DNA of 64,000 nt. Origin: Bombella pollinis (lineage in GTDB: Bacteria; Pseudomonadota; Alphaproteobacteria; Acetobacterales; Acetobacteraceae). The stretch spans positions 1 through 64,000 of the forward strand of contig NZ_JANIDX010000003.1 in NCBI RefSeq assembly GCF_026385485.1, in the 5' to 3' direction. Shown here piece by piece: positions 33,225 through 42,447 of this stretch (the stretch's first letter is position 1; every line of letters begins with the position of its first letter). The position numbers and the translations under genes were made by a program. The notes beneath the pieces are model-generated. The model worked only from the letters and a program-made list of their open reading frames with translations, had not been told where the DNA came from and did not search any database.

Positions 33225-35456
33225 ATGGCAAAGAGGCAGGGCGGTACGGGCGCGATGATGGTGACGGGCTTGGCCCGGCAGGGGAGTCGTCTTGCTTGTT
33301 GGCTCCCTGTCGGGGTGGCTCTGGGTATTGCGGCCTATTTTGCTTTGCCAGAGGAGCCGCCTTGGTGGCTGTGTGTGGCCATAATGGGGGGTGTGGCTGT
33401 TGGGTTGGCCCTTTTGGTGGGTAGCCGTTGGGTGGTGGCGGTTACGGAGCGGGCTGCGCGGTGGCAGCTGTTGGGCTGTTGTGTGGGCAGTGCTGTATGT
33501 GCGTTAGGAATGGGATTTCTGTTAGCTTTCGCTCAAGCGAGGCGGCAACCACCCATGCCGCTTTTGCCGTTGGAATCTATGGTGGTTGAGGGGCGTTTAG
33601 CCGCCTTAGAGCCTGTGATAGGGCGTCATGTGGAGGGTGGGGCGTCATGGCGGGTGACGATTAAAGGGGCGGTCTTTCGTTCCCCTTGGTGGGAGGGGAT
33701 GGCCCCGTTGTCACGCTCTTTAGTGATTACCTTACCGGCAAAAGATATACCGGTTGTGGAGCATATGAATCCGGGGGAGGCTGTCCGGGTGCGGGCATTG
33801 TTGCGCGCGCCAATGGCACCTTCATGGCCGGGGGGGTATGATGGGCAGCGGGCGGCGTGGTTTTCTGGCCGAGCGGGAACGGGGACGGCGTTGTCGCCAG
33901 TGGAGCGCGTAGATGATGCACAGGCCGATAGAGGGCGTTGGGGGGCGATACGGGGGCAAGTGGCGCGGCAGATTGAACATTATTTACCCGGTCAGGTTGG
34001 GGCGATTGCTGCGGCGGTGTTGTGTGGGGAGACGGGGTTAATTTCCACCCAGACACGGCAGGATTATGCGGCTTCTGGTCTTGCGCATCTATTGGCAGTG
34101 GCGGGGTTGCATCTTGGGTTTGTGATGGGGTTTGTGTTTGTTTTGCTGCGCCGGGGGATGAGTTTGTCGCAGCGTCTTTCAGCCCATTGGCCGTGCCGAG
34201 AGATAGCCCTTGTGGCGTCTTTGGGGGCGGGTGTGGCTTATGTGCTGCTGACGGGGTGTCATATACCGGGGTTGCGGGCTTTGGGGATGGCAGGGCTTGG
34301 GGTTGTGGCCTTTTTATTGGGGCGGCGGGTGATTTCGTTGCGGGGGCTTGCCTTGGTGGCTTTAGCGTTGGAGGTGGCCTCGCCTGTTGTGGTCTTGGAT
34401 GTGTCTTTTCAGATGTCCTTTGCCGCTGTGATGGCGTTGATTGCCGGGTATGAGCCGTTGCGTGGGGTTTTGGCACGTTTGGGAGGGTATGGGGCGAGGC
34501 CGGTAGGGCGGTCTTGGGGGCAGCGTCCCCCTTGGTGGCGGCGCATGGCAGTTGGGGTTGTTATGTTGGTGATAACCTCATTGTTAGCGGGGTTGGCGAC
34601 TTTGCCGTTAAGCATGGCGTATTTTGGGGCGTTTCAGCCTTGGTTTGTTTTAGCCAATATTCTGGCGGTGCCGTTGATGGGTTTGTGGGTGATGCCTGCG
34701 GGGTTGATCGCTTTGGCTCTTATGCCTCTGGGGCTGTCGGCTGTGGCATTACGTGTGATGGGCTGGGGAATTGAGGTTATCTCTTGGTTGGCACGGCATG
34801 TAGCGGTGATGCCGTTTGCCTCATGGCCGGTGCCTTCCTTTCCTGCGTGGGATGTGGGGTTATTTCTGCTGGGATTAGCGGTGCTGTGTTTATGGCGGGG
34901 GATGGCGCGTTTTTGTGGGCTGGGGATGATAGGGGTAGCCCTTGTTTTGGTATGGGTGGTGCCGCGCCCGGTGATGGTGATTACAACGTTGGAGCATGCT
35001 CTTGCTGTGCGGCAAGAGGGGGAGATGCGCCTTGTGGAGGGACGGTTAGGGATGCCCCTTGTGCGGCAGGAGGTGCAACGGGCTTTGGGATGGCAAGCGC
35101 GTGGGGTGGGGGTGCCGTTTTGTCAGGCGGGAATATGTCGTGTTCCTCTCAAAGCGGGGCAGGTCATTTTATGGCGTATGCTGGAAGGGGCAGATGAGGT
35201 GCTGCAGCCTCAGCAATCTCAGCTCTGTGCGCATGTAGCGTTGGAGGTGAATGTGAGGGAGCAAAAGCCACTTTGTATGGCTGCGCAGCATGTGAGCATA
35301 GAGGATATAAAGCGTGAGGGAAGCTGGGCTGTTTATGATGATGGGCGTGGTGGTGTGCGGTTCATCTCAGCGCGGATGTGGCAGGGGGAGCGGTTATGGG
35401 TTGGGCCGATGGGGTTTCATGGTGTGCCCCCTCTCCCATTTGCGAAGGCAGAATAG
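33225..35456 (+). CDS. comEC: ComEC/Rec2 DNA-uptake channel protein
   Basis: A 743-residue polytopic membrane protein. The N-terminus has membrane helices and an OB-like DUF4131 region (residues 60-210), then the competence domain with YAASGLAHLLAVAGLHLGFV and about eight helices. The C-terminal 190 residues lie where the metallo-beta-lactamase domain would be, but no HxHxDH motif is present. It would carry single-stranded DNA across the inner membrane. A GGGAGG site precedes the ATG. It is divergent from gltX. Confidence 0.88.
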   Translation: MAKRQGGTGAMMVTGLARQGSRLACWLPVGVALGIAAYFALPEEPPWWLCVAIMGGVAVGLALLVGSRWVVAVTERAARWQLLGCCVGSAVCALGMGFLLAFAQARRQPPMPLLPLESMVVEGRLAALEPVIGRHVEGGASWRVTIKGAVFRSPWWEGMAPLSRSLVITLPAKDIPVVEHMNPGEAVRVRALLRAPMAPSWPGGYDGQRAAWFSGRAGTGTALSPVERVDDAQADRGRWGAIRGQVARQIEHYLPGQVGAIAAAVLCGETGLISTQTRQDYAASGLAHLLAVAGLHLGFVMGFVFVLLRRGMSLSQRLSAHWPCREIALVASLGAGVAYVLLTGCHIPGLRALGMAGLGVVAFLLGRRVISLRGLALVALALEVASPVVVLDVSFQMSFAAVMALIAGYEPLRGVLARLGGYGARPVGRSWGQRPPWWRRMAVGVVMLVITSLLAGLATLPLSMAYFGAFQPWFVLANILAVPLMGLWVMPAGLIALALMPLGLSAVALRVMGWGIEVISWLARHVAVMPFASWPVPSFPAWDVGLFLLGLAVLCLWRGMARFCGLGMIGVALVLVWVVPRPVMVITTLEHALAVRQEGEMRLVEGRLGMPLVRQEVQRALGWQARGVGVPFCQAGICRVPLKAGQVILWRMLEGADEVLQPQQSQLCAHVALEVNVREQKPLCMAAQHVSIEDIKREGSWAVYDDGRGGVRFISARMWQGERLWVGPMGFHGVPPLPFAKAE

Positions 35457-35460
35457 CGGG

Positions 35461-36405
35461 TTAGCCGCTGCATAAGGTGCGGATGAGGGTAGGGGCGAGG
35501 CGGCTGAGGCGGTCTTCAAGCTGTGTGGAGAGGCGTTGATAATGGCTGGCACCGGGGAGGGCAGGGTCTTGCCATGGTTTTGCGCCTTCGGGGAAGTTGA
35601 GGATGCAGCGATGGAGCCGCTCTGTCTCACGTTGTTTTTTCCATGATTCGGGGAGATGCAGGCAGAGATTTTCTGTGAGTTTGCCGGTCATGAAGTTCCA
35701 TCGTTCGGGGAGGAGATGGACATGATTGTGAAAGACTTGATTAAGAATATCTGTGCCGGGGCAAAGGTAAGGCCGTGTTGCGAGGGTAAAGCAGCGATTG
35801 ATTTGTGAGGGCGAGATTAAGCGGGGGCGGAGGAGGAGCATATTGCTGTTAAAGTAATGCTCCGGTTGAGTGAGGCTAAGATGGTCTTTGGTGTAATGGG
35901 CGAGGGTCGTATCAGGGAGGCCCGCAGCGGGGGCATCGCCCAACAGGGTATGGAGGGGGACATTATTACGCTGAAGCATGTAAGCGAGAGGGTCAACGAC
36001 AGCACCGAGGCTTGCTTCTTGGGGAAAGCGATGGAGGAGAGGGGCGAGTGAGCCGGTGACGAGGAGGGCGTTATCAAGCCAAAGGACGAAGCGTTTCTCA
36101 CGGAATAAAACAGGGAGATAGCACCGATAGAAACAGCTTGCTTGCCAACGCGGGTGCGTATGTGTGCGTAGGGCTTGTGCTTTTTGGGCGACATCAAGGA
36201 AGGTGAGCTGGCTGCTCTCTGTTTGGAAAAGAGCTGTGATGAGGTGCTGAAGGGTTGTGGGAATAGCGGTGTGGAGGATGTAAAAATCGAGCTTTGTGTG
36301 GGGGTTATGTGTGATGACGGATTGGATAGCACAGAGCGTAGGCCAGAGGTCGTTGCCGTCTGCACCGAATATGATGGCCGTTTCTTCCAACAAGGGCGGG
36401 GTCAT
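35461..36405 (-). CDS. Glycosyltransferase family 8-like protein with altered metal site
   Basis: A 314-residue protein with the GT8 (LgtC/glycogenin) layout: IIFGADGNDL, a hydrophobic FVLWLDNALLV, HYFNSNMLLLRP, and ILNFPEGAKPW near the end. The usual DxD in the second motif reads D111-N-A, and the usual HFxGxxKPW His reads Asn, so both metal-binding positions are changed. It may be inactive or metal-independent. It converges on comEC with a 4-base gap. It resembles LPS or surface-glycan transferases; the acceptor is unknown. Confidence 0.75.
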   Translation of the reverse strand: MTPPLLEETAIIFGADGNDLWPTLCAIQSVITHNPHTKLDFYILHTAIPTTLQHLITALFQTESSQLTFLDVAQKAQALRTHTHPRWQASCFYRCYLPVLFREKRFVLWLDNALLVTGSLAPLLHRFPQEASLGAVVDPLAYMLQRNNVPLHTLLGDAPAAGLPDTTLAHYTKDHLSLTQPEHYFNSNMLLLRPRLISPSQINRCFTLATRPYLCPGTDILNQVFHNHVHLLPERWNFMTGKLTENLCLHLPESWKKQRETERLHRCILNFPEGAKPWQDPALPGASHYQRLSTQLEDRLSRLAPTLIRTLCSG

Positions 36406-36509
36406 GCTCTAGCTCGTGCTATAAGGCTTTAATTGGGAGAAGAAAGGCCTTTCTACAGTGTTATGCTATAAAATAAAGCCCTTATAAGGCGAGATGGCGT
36501 ATTTGCCCT

Positions 36510-37208
36510 TTATGGGGTTGTTTTGGATTTGGGAGGAATCTTATTCTTTTCCTTATAAAGGCACCATTCTGTTACGGGGCAACGCCAACATTCTGGCGTG
36601 CGGGCTTTGCAGACATAGCGGCCATGGAGGATGAGCCAATGATGAGCAGGGCGGAGCATCTCTTTGGGGATGCGGGCGATGAGGGCATCCTCCACAGCGC
36701 GGACGGTTTTGCCGGGGGCAAGGCCGGTGCGGTTGCCAAGGCGAAAGATGTGCGTATCCACCGCCATGGTGGGTTGGTCAAAAGCGATATTCAGGACGAC
36801 ATTGGCGGTTTTACGGCCTACACCGGGGAGGGCTTCTAACGCTTCGCGGTTATTGGGTACATGGCCGTTGTGTTTTTCTAGTAATTGTTGGCAGAGAAGG
36901 GCGACATTATGCGCTTTAGACCGCCATAGGCCGATAGTGCGGATATAATGGGCAATGCCGTCTTCCCCTAAAGCGGCCATGCTGGCAGGGTCGGGGGCTT
37001 TCTCATATAAAGCGCGGGTGGCTTTATTGACAGATACATCCGTGGCCTGAGCGGAGAGGACGACGCTGACGAGGAGCTCGAAATGATTATGGTAGATGAG
37101 CTCGCTGCGTGCATCAGGATGGGCTTTGTCTAAGGCGTTGAGGAAGGCGCGGACGGCTTTTAGGCTCATCTTTGGTGTTGTGGTGGGCTTTGTGCGGGAT
37201 GTGGCCAT
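36510..37208 (-). CDS. nth: Endonuclease III
   Basis: A 232-residue base-excision glycosylase/AP lyase for oxidised pyrimidines. It has the helix-hairpin-helix LPGVGRKTANVVLN with the catalytic Lys, the VDTHIFRLGNR Asp, and a C-terminal four-Cys iron-sulfur cluster with spacing C-x6-C-x2-C-x5-C (CKARTPECWRCPVTEWC). The N-terminal 20 residues are a Thr/Lys-rich extension; a shorter start (MSLKAVRAF) is possible. Confidence 0.93.
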   Translation of the reverse strand: MATSRTKPTTTPKMSLKAVRAFLNALDKAHPDARSELIYHNHFELLVSVVLSAQATDVSVNKATRALYEKAPDPASMAALGEDGIAHYIRTIGLWRSKAHNVALLCQQLLEKHNGHVPNNREALEALPGVGRKTANVVLNIAFDQPTMAVDTHIFRLGNRTGLAPGKTVRAVEDALIARIPKEMLRPAHHWLILHGRYVCKARTPECWRCPVTEWCLYKEKNKIPPKSKTTP

Positions 37209-37338
37209 GAGGGGTCAGGTTAGTCCGTGGTGAGAATGATGGGTCTGTTCCTAAGCTGTGTTGCGTTGTTCTTCAAGCGGGTGATAGGAGCAAGGATAAC
37301 GCTTAGGGATGACGTAAGGGTGAGGGAGGCGGTGGCCA

Positions 37339-39156
37339 ATGGCAGAGGTAAATAGCAAGCCCCATAAGGGGATGAAGCTCTCTTTTACCGAGGTGCTGCG
37401 CTTTGTGATGGTACGGTGGGTGCAGCATCCGGCCATGTTAGCGCGGACATTGGGGGGTGTGGGGCTGGCTACATTGGCCGACATTTGCACGCCGCTTTTA
37501 GCAGGGCGTTTAGTGGGGGATATTTCCACCACGGTGCTGCCATCCCCGGCAGAAGGGGGCCGTGCGGCTTTGCTGCATGATGCTTTATTGATGGTTAGTG
37601 GGCTATTGGTCCTAGGGCTTGTGGGGGTGATGGGCCGGCGTTCCTCCTATTTGGGGATAAGCAAGCTTAGTTTAGCGGTGATGCGTCAGGTATTAGATGA
37701 TGCCTTTGCCCGTGTGCAGCGTTTCTCTTCCGACTGGCATGCTAATAGTTTTGCAGGCTCGGTTGTGCGGCGTGTGACGCGGGGGATTTGGGCCATTGAT
37801 ACGCTGGATGACACGTTGCTTTTGTTGATTGCCCCGGAGCTTTTGGTGTTGGTGGGCACAACGCTTGTTCTGCTGGTGCGGGCCCCGCTATTGGGGTTAG
37901 TGTTGGCGGTGATGGTCGTGCTGTTTGCGTGCCTCTCCATTTGGTTGGCTTTGCGGTATGTAGCCCCAACGGCGCGGGTCTCGAATGAGTGGGATTCCAA
38001 AATGGGGGCCCTGTTAGGTGATGCGATTACCTGCAATGCTGTGGTGAAAAGCTTTGGGGCGGAGCAGCGTGAAGAGCAACATTTACATTCTGTAGCCCGG
38101 ACATGGGCGGAGAAGACCTATTATAGTTGGTATAGGGGAACCAATAGTGCCAATCTTCAGGCGTCCTATACGCTTTTGATGCGTGTGGTGATGATTGGCC
38201 TTGCGGTTCTTTTGTGGTGGCGTGGGGCGGCAGGGCCGGGAGATGTGGCTTATGTGTTGACGATGATGTTCCTCATCCAAGGCTATTTGCGGGATTTGGG
38301 GCAGCAAGTCAGCCAAGTGCAACGCTCGGTGAATGAGATGGAGGAGCTTGTTGGGCTTTTTGCTACAGCACCGGGCGTGCAGGATGCTGATGGGGCGGTA
38401 CCGTTGGTCGTGACGGATGGGGCGATTGAGCTACGGGATGTCAGCTTTTGTTATCCTTCGCAATTGACGCCGATTTATCGGGATTTTTCATTGAAGATTG
38501 CGGCGGGGAGCCGTGTGGCGTTAGTGGGGGCGTCTGGTTCTGGCAAAACGACTTTAACGCGGCTATTGCAACGGCTTTATGATGTACAGAGTGGGGCCAT
38601 TTTGATTGATGGGCAGGATATTGCCCATGTCACGCAACAAAGTTTGCGCCGGCAGATTGCTCTTGTGCCGCAGGAGCCGATGTTATTCCACCGCACATTG
38701 GCTGAGAATATCGCTTATGGGCAGCCTGATGCCCCGCGTGAGGCGATTGAGGAGGCGGCCCGTTTAGCTAATGCTGATGGGTTCATCACGCAGTTGCCGG
38801 ATGGTTATGATACATTAGTGGGTGAACGCGGGGTGAAACTCTCTGGTGGGGAGCGGCAGCGTGTGGCTATTGCGCGTGCCTTTTTAACAAACGCGCCAAT
38901 TGTGATTTTTGATGAAGCAACGGCGAGCTTGGATTCTGAATCGGAGCGGTTGGTGCAAGAGGCTATGGCCCGGTTAATGACCGAACGCACGGTGCTTGTG
39001 GTGGCTCATCGCCTAGCAACCGTGCGGGATTTGGACCGTATTTTAGTCTTTGAGGGGGGGCAGATTATTGAGGATGGCACCCATACGACATTAATGGCCC
39101 GCCCAGAGGGGGCGTATCATCGTCTCGTGACGTTACAGTCTTTAGAACACGGCTAA
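37339..39156 (+). CDS. ABC exporter, fused permease and ATPase
   Basis: A 605-residue half-transporter, presumably a homodimer. Residues 25-340 form the six-helix type IV exporter domain; residues 365-605 are the ATPase with Walker A GASGSGKTT, signature LSGGERQRVAIARAF and Walker B IVIFDEATASLD. It resembles MsbA-like and multidrug exporters; the substrate cannot be inferred. Its TAA stop shares bases with the stop of the convergent decarboxylase gene. Confidence 0.88.
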   Translation: MAEVNSKPHKGMKLSFTEVLRFVMVRWVQHPAMLARTLGGVGLATLADICTPLLAGRLVGDISTTVLPSPAEGGRAALLHDALLMVSGLLVLGLVGVMGRRSSYLGISKLSLAVMRQVLDDAFARVQRFSSDWHANSFAGSVVRRVTRGIWAIDTLDDTLLLLIAPELLVLVGTTLVLLVRAPLLGLVLAVMVVLFACLSIWLALRYVAPTARVSNEWDSKMGALLGDAITCNAVVKSFGAEQREEQHLHSVARTWAEKTYYSWYRGTNSANLQASYTLLMRVVMIGLAVLLWWRGAAGPGDVAYVLTMMFLIQGYLRDLGQQVSQVQRSVNEMEELVGLFATAPGVQDADGAVPLVVTDGAIELRDVSFCYPSQLTPIYRDFSLKIAAGSRVALVGASGSGKTTLTRLLQRLYDVQSGAILIDGQDIAHVTQQSLRRQIALVPQEPMLFHRTLAENIAYGQPDAPREAIEEAARLANADGFITQLPDGYDTLVGERGVKLSGGERQRVAIARAFLTNAPIVIFDEATASLDSESERLVQEAMARLMTERTVLVVAHRLATVRDLDRILVFEGGQIIEDGTHTTLMARPEGAYHRLVTLQSLEHG

Positions 39157-40295
39157 AGATAATATTCTTTGAGAGGGGGGAAGCCGTTAAAGCCCGTGGA
39201 GCAATAGGTGGAGACATAAGCCCCTGTTGAGAGAATGATGAGTTTATCCCCTGTTTTGAGTTCATCGGGCAGAGGGACGGGGTTTTTCTCGTAAAGGACA
39301 TCCATACTATCGCAGCTGGGGCCAGCGAGGATGCAGGGGGAGTAGTGGGTGCTGGTCTTATCATAAGGGGTTTGGAAGGCATAACGAATCGCCTCGCCTT
39401 CTGTCTCGGCTAAGCCGCCAAAACGGCCAATATCAAGATACACCCAGCGAGGTTCATCCTCTCGGTTACCGCGATGGCTGGCGAGGACGACTTCTGTTTG
39501 GACAATCCCGGCACTGCCGACCATATACCGCCCCGGCTCTAAGAGAATCTGCGGGGCGTGACGGGGGAAGTGCGTTTGCATGGCGGTTGTGATGGCCTGC
39601 CCGAATTGGTCGATAGCGGGAATGGGGGTGCGGTAATAGGTGGGGAAGCCGCCCCCCATATTGATGAAATCCAGAGTGATATTCTGCTCTTTGTCGAGGC
39701 GATGATAAAGCTCTGCGGCTTGGGCAATGGCCTCAGCATAAGCCTCGATATGGGTCTGTTGGCTGCCGACATGAAAGGATAAGCCAGCGGGTTTTAAACC
39801 AAGGGCATGGGCTTTGGTGAGGAGGGTAAAAGCATGCTCTACCGTTGTGCCAAACTTGCGGGATAAGGGCCATTCTGCCCCGGTATTGAGGACGCCGAGG
39901 CGGCAAAAGACAGAGCAGCCGGGGGCGTGCTGTGCTAATTTCTCTAGCTCTTCAAGGCAATCAAAGGCAAAGAGGGTGAGGCCTTTTTGGTGTGCATAAG
40001 CGATGGAGCGGGCTGTTTTTACGGTATGGCCGAAGGAGAGCTTCGCTGCGGGAATGCCCGCTTGGAGGCAGAGGTCAATTTCCCCCGGCGAGGCAATGTC
40101 GAAGTAAGAGCCAAGTTGGTGCAAGCATGTAAGAATCGCAGAGGCAGGATTAGCTTTTACCGCGTAATGGATGCGCCCTGTCGGTAGGGCTTTGTGAAGG
40201 GCTTGGTATTGCTCTGCCACAATGGAGAGGTCCACAACCAGGCACGGTGTGGCAGGCTGTTGATCAGCGAGGAAGCGGGCGATTTTTGGGGTCAT
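39153..40295 (-). CDS. Ornithine/lysine-type decarboxylase (fold III, PLP)
   Basis: A 380-residue PLP enzyme of the alanine racemase-like fold. The PLP Lys is in HYAVKANP; the glycine-rich phosphate loop is INMGGGFPTYY; EPGRYMVG is present; the active-site Cys from the other subunit is in AGPSCDSMDVL. Best match is bacterial ornithine decarboxylase of the eukaryote-like type, making putrescine. The ATG at 40295 is chosen; a GTG 9 bases upstream is possible. A hairpin lies in the leader. The stop overlaps that of the convergent ABC gene. Confidence 0.87.
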   Translation of the reverse strand: MTPKIARFLADQQPATPCLVVDLSIVAEQYQALHKALPTGRIHYAVKANPASAILTCLHQLGSYFDIASPGEIDLCLQAGIPAAKLSFGHTVKTARSIAYAHQKGLTLFAFDCLEELEKLAQHAPGCSVFCRLGVLNTGAEWPLSRKFGTTVEHAFTLLTKAHALGLKPAGLSFHVGSQQTHIEAYAEAIAQAAELYHRLDKEQNITLDFINMGGGFPTYYRTPIPAIDQFGQAITTAMQTHFPRHAPQILLEPGRYMVGSAGIVQTEVVLASHRGNREDEPRWVYLDIGRFGGLAETEGEAIRYAFQTPYDKTSTHYSPCILAGPSCDSMDVLYEKNPVPLPDELKTGDKLIILSTGAYVSTYCSTGFNGFPPLKEYYL

Positions 40296-40637
40296 AAGAC
40301 ACACATCCTCTTAGGAAGGGGGAGCTGCGTCAAAAGCGCAGATTGCGCTTTAATGCAAGGGGAAAGGGTAAAGGAGGGATGAAAAGATGGTTCTTAATCA
40401 CAAAAAAGTGATAATAAGCTGGCTGCTATAATGCTCCTTTTAAGTGAGGGGAGATGCAGGGCAGGAAAGTTTCATATTTTTAGGATGTTAACGACTTTTT
40501 GATTGTTTAGCCTCTTGCATGACATGTTTGTAATGAAGAGCAGCTAGACGGAAGACCTCCTTCCCGTTTGCGAAGGGATTTTGGTAGAAAATTAATCGGT
40601 TTTAATGTGTGAATCATTTGTTGGGAGGCAGGCTATT
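40296..40637. promoter_or_regulatory. Intergenic region with decarboxylase leader hairpin and a + strand promoter
   Basis: This 340-base gap holds no convincing gene. On the - strand there is a perfect 8-bp hairpin at 40333-40351 (AAAGCGCA/TGCGCTTT, 3-base loop) followed by four T, 37 bases upstream of the decarboxylase start: a possible attenuator. On the + strand an extended -10 (TGCTATAAT, 40424-40432) would start a transcript about 200 bases before the hydroxylase gene. speF-type leader RNAs are known before alphaproteobacterial ornithine decarboxylases; I cannot confirm one by eye. Confidence 0.5.
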
Positions 40638-41393
40638 ATGGCGGCGAATCAGCAAGATAAGAAAAAACGGCCTTTATTAGTGCGGGTTGGTAAAGCCCTG
40701 CGGCCTTGGTTTAATAATTTCATAGCAAAAGATTCTTTAGTACCGAACACCCCCAATTTGGATAATAAGCTTTTCCCGTGGGTTGCGGCGTTGGAGGCGG
40801 CGGCACCTTTAATGATAAAGGAGTTCCAAGCCGTTATGGCAGAGCGTGAGCGTGTGCCAGCTTTGCGTGATTTATCCCCTGACCATCGGCGGATTGCACC
40901 TGATAACCGTTGGAAGTCCTTTTTTCTTTACGGATATGGGATTGCAGTGCCGGAGAATTGTGCAAAAGCTCCAGTAACAGCTCAACTTGTGGCGGGGATA
41001 CCCGGTTTATGCTCGGCTTTATTCTCTATTTTGGAGCCCGGAGGTGAGATTCCACCGCATAAAGGGGTTACAAAAGGGATGTTGAATGCGCATATGGGCT
41101 TGGGTGTTCCACGAGATCGTGATAATTGCTGGATTCAAGTCGCAGATGACAAGTTGCATTGGGATGAGGGGAAGGTTTTCGTCTTTGACGATACGTATCG
41201 CCACACAGTGCAGAATAATACGGATGATGTACGCGGTATTTTGTTCATCCAGTTTGAGAGGCCAACGCGTGGCCTAGGGCGGTTGATGCAGCGCATCTTC
41301 CTCGATGGGGTGAAGAAATCCGCTTTTGTGAAGGATGCAAAAGATAATATTGAGCGTTGGAATCGGATCCAAGCGGAGTTGGAGAAAGCCTAA
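40638..41393 (+). CDS. Aspartyl/asparaginyl beta-hydroxylase family protein (LpxO-like)
   Basis: A 251-residue Fe(II)/2-oxoglutarate dioxygenase. The start at 40638 has GGGAGG 9 bases upstream. The iron ligands are His in EIPPHKGVTKG and His in DDTYRHTVQNN; the 2-oxoglutarate-binding Arg is in DDVRGILFIQF. The family includes LpxO, which 2-hydroxylates lipid A acyl chains at the inner membrane. A hydrophobic anchor is not obvious here, so the substrate is uncertain. Confidence 0.8.
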   Translation: MAANQQDKKKRPLLVRVGKALRPWFNNFIAKDSLVPNTPNLDNKLFPWVAALEAAAPLMIKEFQAVMAERERVPALRDLSPDHRRIAPDNRWKSFFLYGYGIAVPENCAKAPVTAQLVAGIPGLCSALFSILEPGGEIPPHKGVTKGMLNAHMGLGVPRDRDNCWIQVADDKLHWDEGKVFVFDDTYRHTVQNNTDDVRGILFIQFERPTRGLGRLMQRIFLDGVKKSAFVKDAKDNIERWNRIQAELEKA

Positions 41394-41446
41394 ACTCTAC
41401 GCCCCTGAGGTGGGGTGTGGCGGTGTGAGAAGTGAGAGTGTGTTCC

Positions 41447-42421
41447 GTGCCTGATATGACCGAAATGCAAGAGGATGCTCTCCCACCGCCACCGCAAGGC
41501 TGGAAGGCTGTTTTTCTTCAAGTTCTCAATAATAGTGGGGATAGTCAAACGTCCCTTAGTGCAGCAGGGTGCGCGTTTTATGCGACATTGTCGTTGTTCC
41601 CTGCTCTTACGGCGTTAATCTCCCTTTATGGGTTGGCTTTTGATGTGCAAACAGCCGAGGGGCAGTTGCATGTTATTAAGCATATTTTGCCACCTGCTGC
41701 GTATGATATGATCTTTGACCGGATCCATGCGCTTGTTACGCAACCTCATTCGTCTTTAACATTAGGGCTCGTTTTTTCGGTTTTGGTGGCGTTATGGTCG
41801 GTGACGGCAAGTAGCAAATCCATTCTTTCGGCCTTGAATCTGGTTTATCATGCTCAGGAGACGCGTGGTTTTTTTGAGTTCCAGTGTCTTGCGTTTGTGA
41901 CGACCCTTATGGCGGTGATTGGGGCGTGTTTAACGCTGGCTCTTATGGTGGCTGCCCCAGCTTTAGTGGATTATTTACCGCATTATTTGGCGTATGTAGG
42001 GATTGGGATGGAAACCCTTCCATCTTCTATGCATTTTCTGCTTGAGCAATGGACACCTACAGTAGTGCATTGGTTAGCCCCCGCCATTATGCTGTTCTTT
42101 GTCTTTACGGCGGTGATGGTGCTTTATCGCATCGCCCCATGCCGTGAGCGGGAGACGGCGTGGCGATGGATTTTCCCCGGTGCTTTTTTGGCGACTATCT
42201 TGTGGGTGGCTGTTTCAATAGCGTTCTCATGGTATGTGGCGCATTTTGCAAGCTATAACGCAACTTATGGCCCATTAGGGGCTGTTGCTGCGGTGATGAT
42301 GTGGCTTTTTGTTAGTGCGTATGTTGTACTTTTTGGGGCGGTCTTAAATGCCGAGTTAGAGGAGCGCGGCTATCGGAAGATGGTTCACCAAGAGCAAGAG
42401 GAGTTAGAGGTGGCAGATTAG
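41447..42421 (+). CDS. YihY/BrkB family membrane protein
   Basis: A polytopic protein of about 324 residues with six hydrophobic helices. Family features are SLSAAGCAFYATLSLFPAL near the N-terminus, WSVTASSKSILSALN and YGPLGAVAAVMMWLF with a YVVLFGAVLNAEL ending. The family was once called ribonuclease BN but is now regarded as integral membrane proteins of uncertain function. The start is uncertain: GTG at 41447 follows GAGAG at a good distance, with ATG at 41456 as alternative. Confidence 0.82.
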   Translation: MPDMTEMQEDALPPPPQGWKAVFLQVLNNSGDSQTSLSAAGCAFYATLSLFPALTALISLYGLAFDVQTAEGQLHVIKHILPPAAYDMIFDRIHALVTQPHSSLTLGLVFSVLVALWSVTASSKSILSALNLVYHAQETRGFFEFQCLAFVTTLMAVIGACLTLALMVAAPALVDYLPHYLAYVGIGMETLPSSMHFLLEQWTPTVVHWLAPAIMLFFVFTAVMVLYRIAPCRERETAWRWIFPGAFLATILWVAVSIAFSWYVAHFASYNATYGPLGAVAAVMMWLFVSAYVVLFGAVLNAELEERGYRKMVHQEQEELEVAD

Positions 42422-42447
42422 AAGGAGGGTGTTCTCTCGTTATCTTG

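Noticed and set aside
33727..34476. 249-residue open frame on the - strand within comEC
   Set aside because: Pro/His/Thr-rich product without domains; comEC on the other strand has clear membrane and competence motifs.
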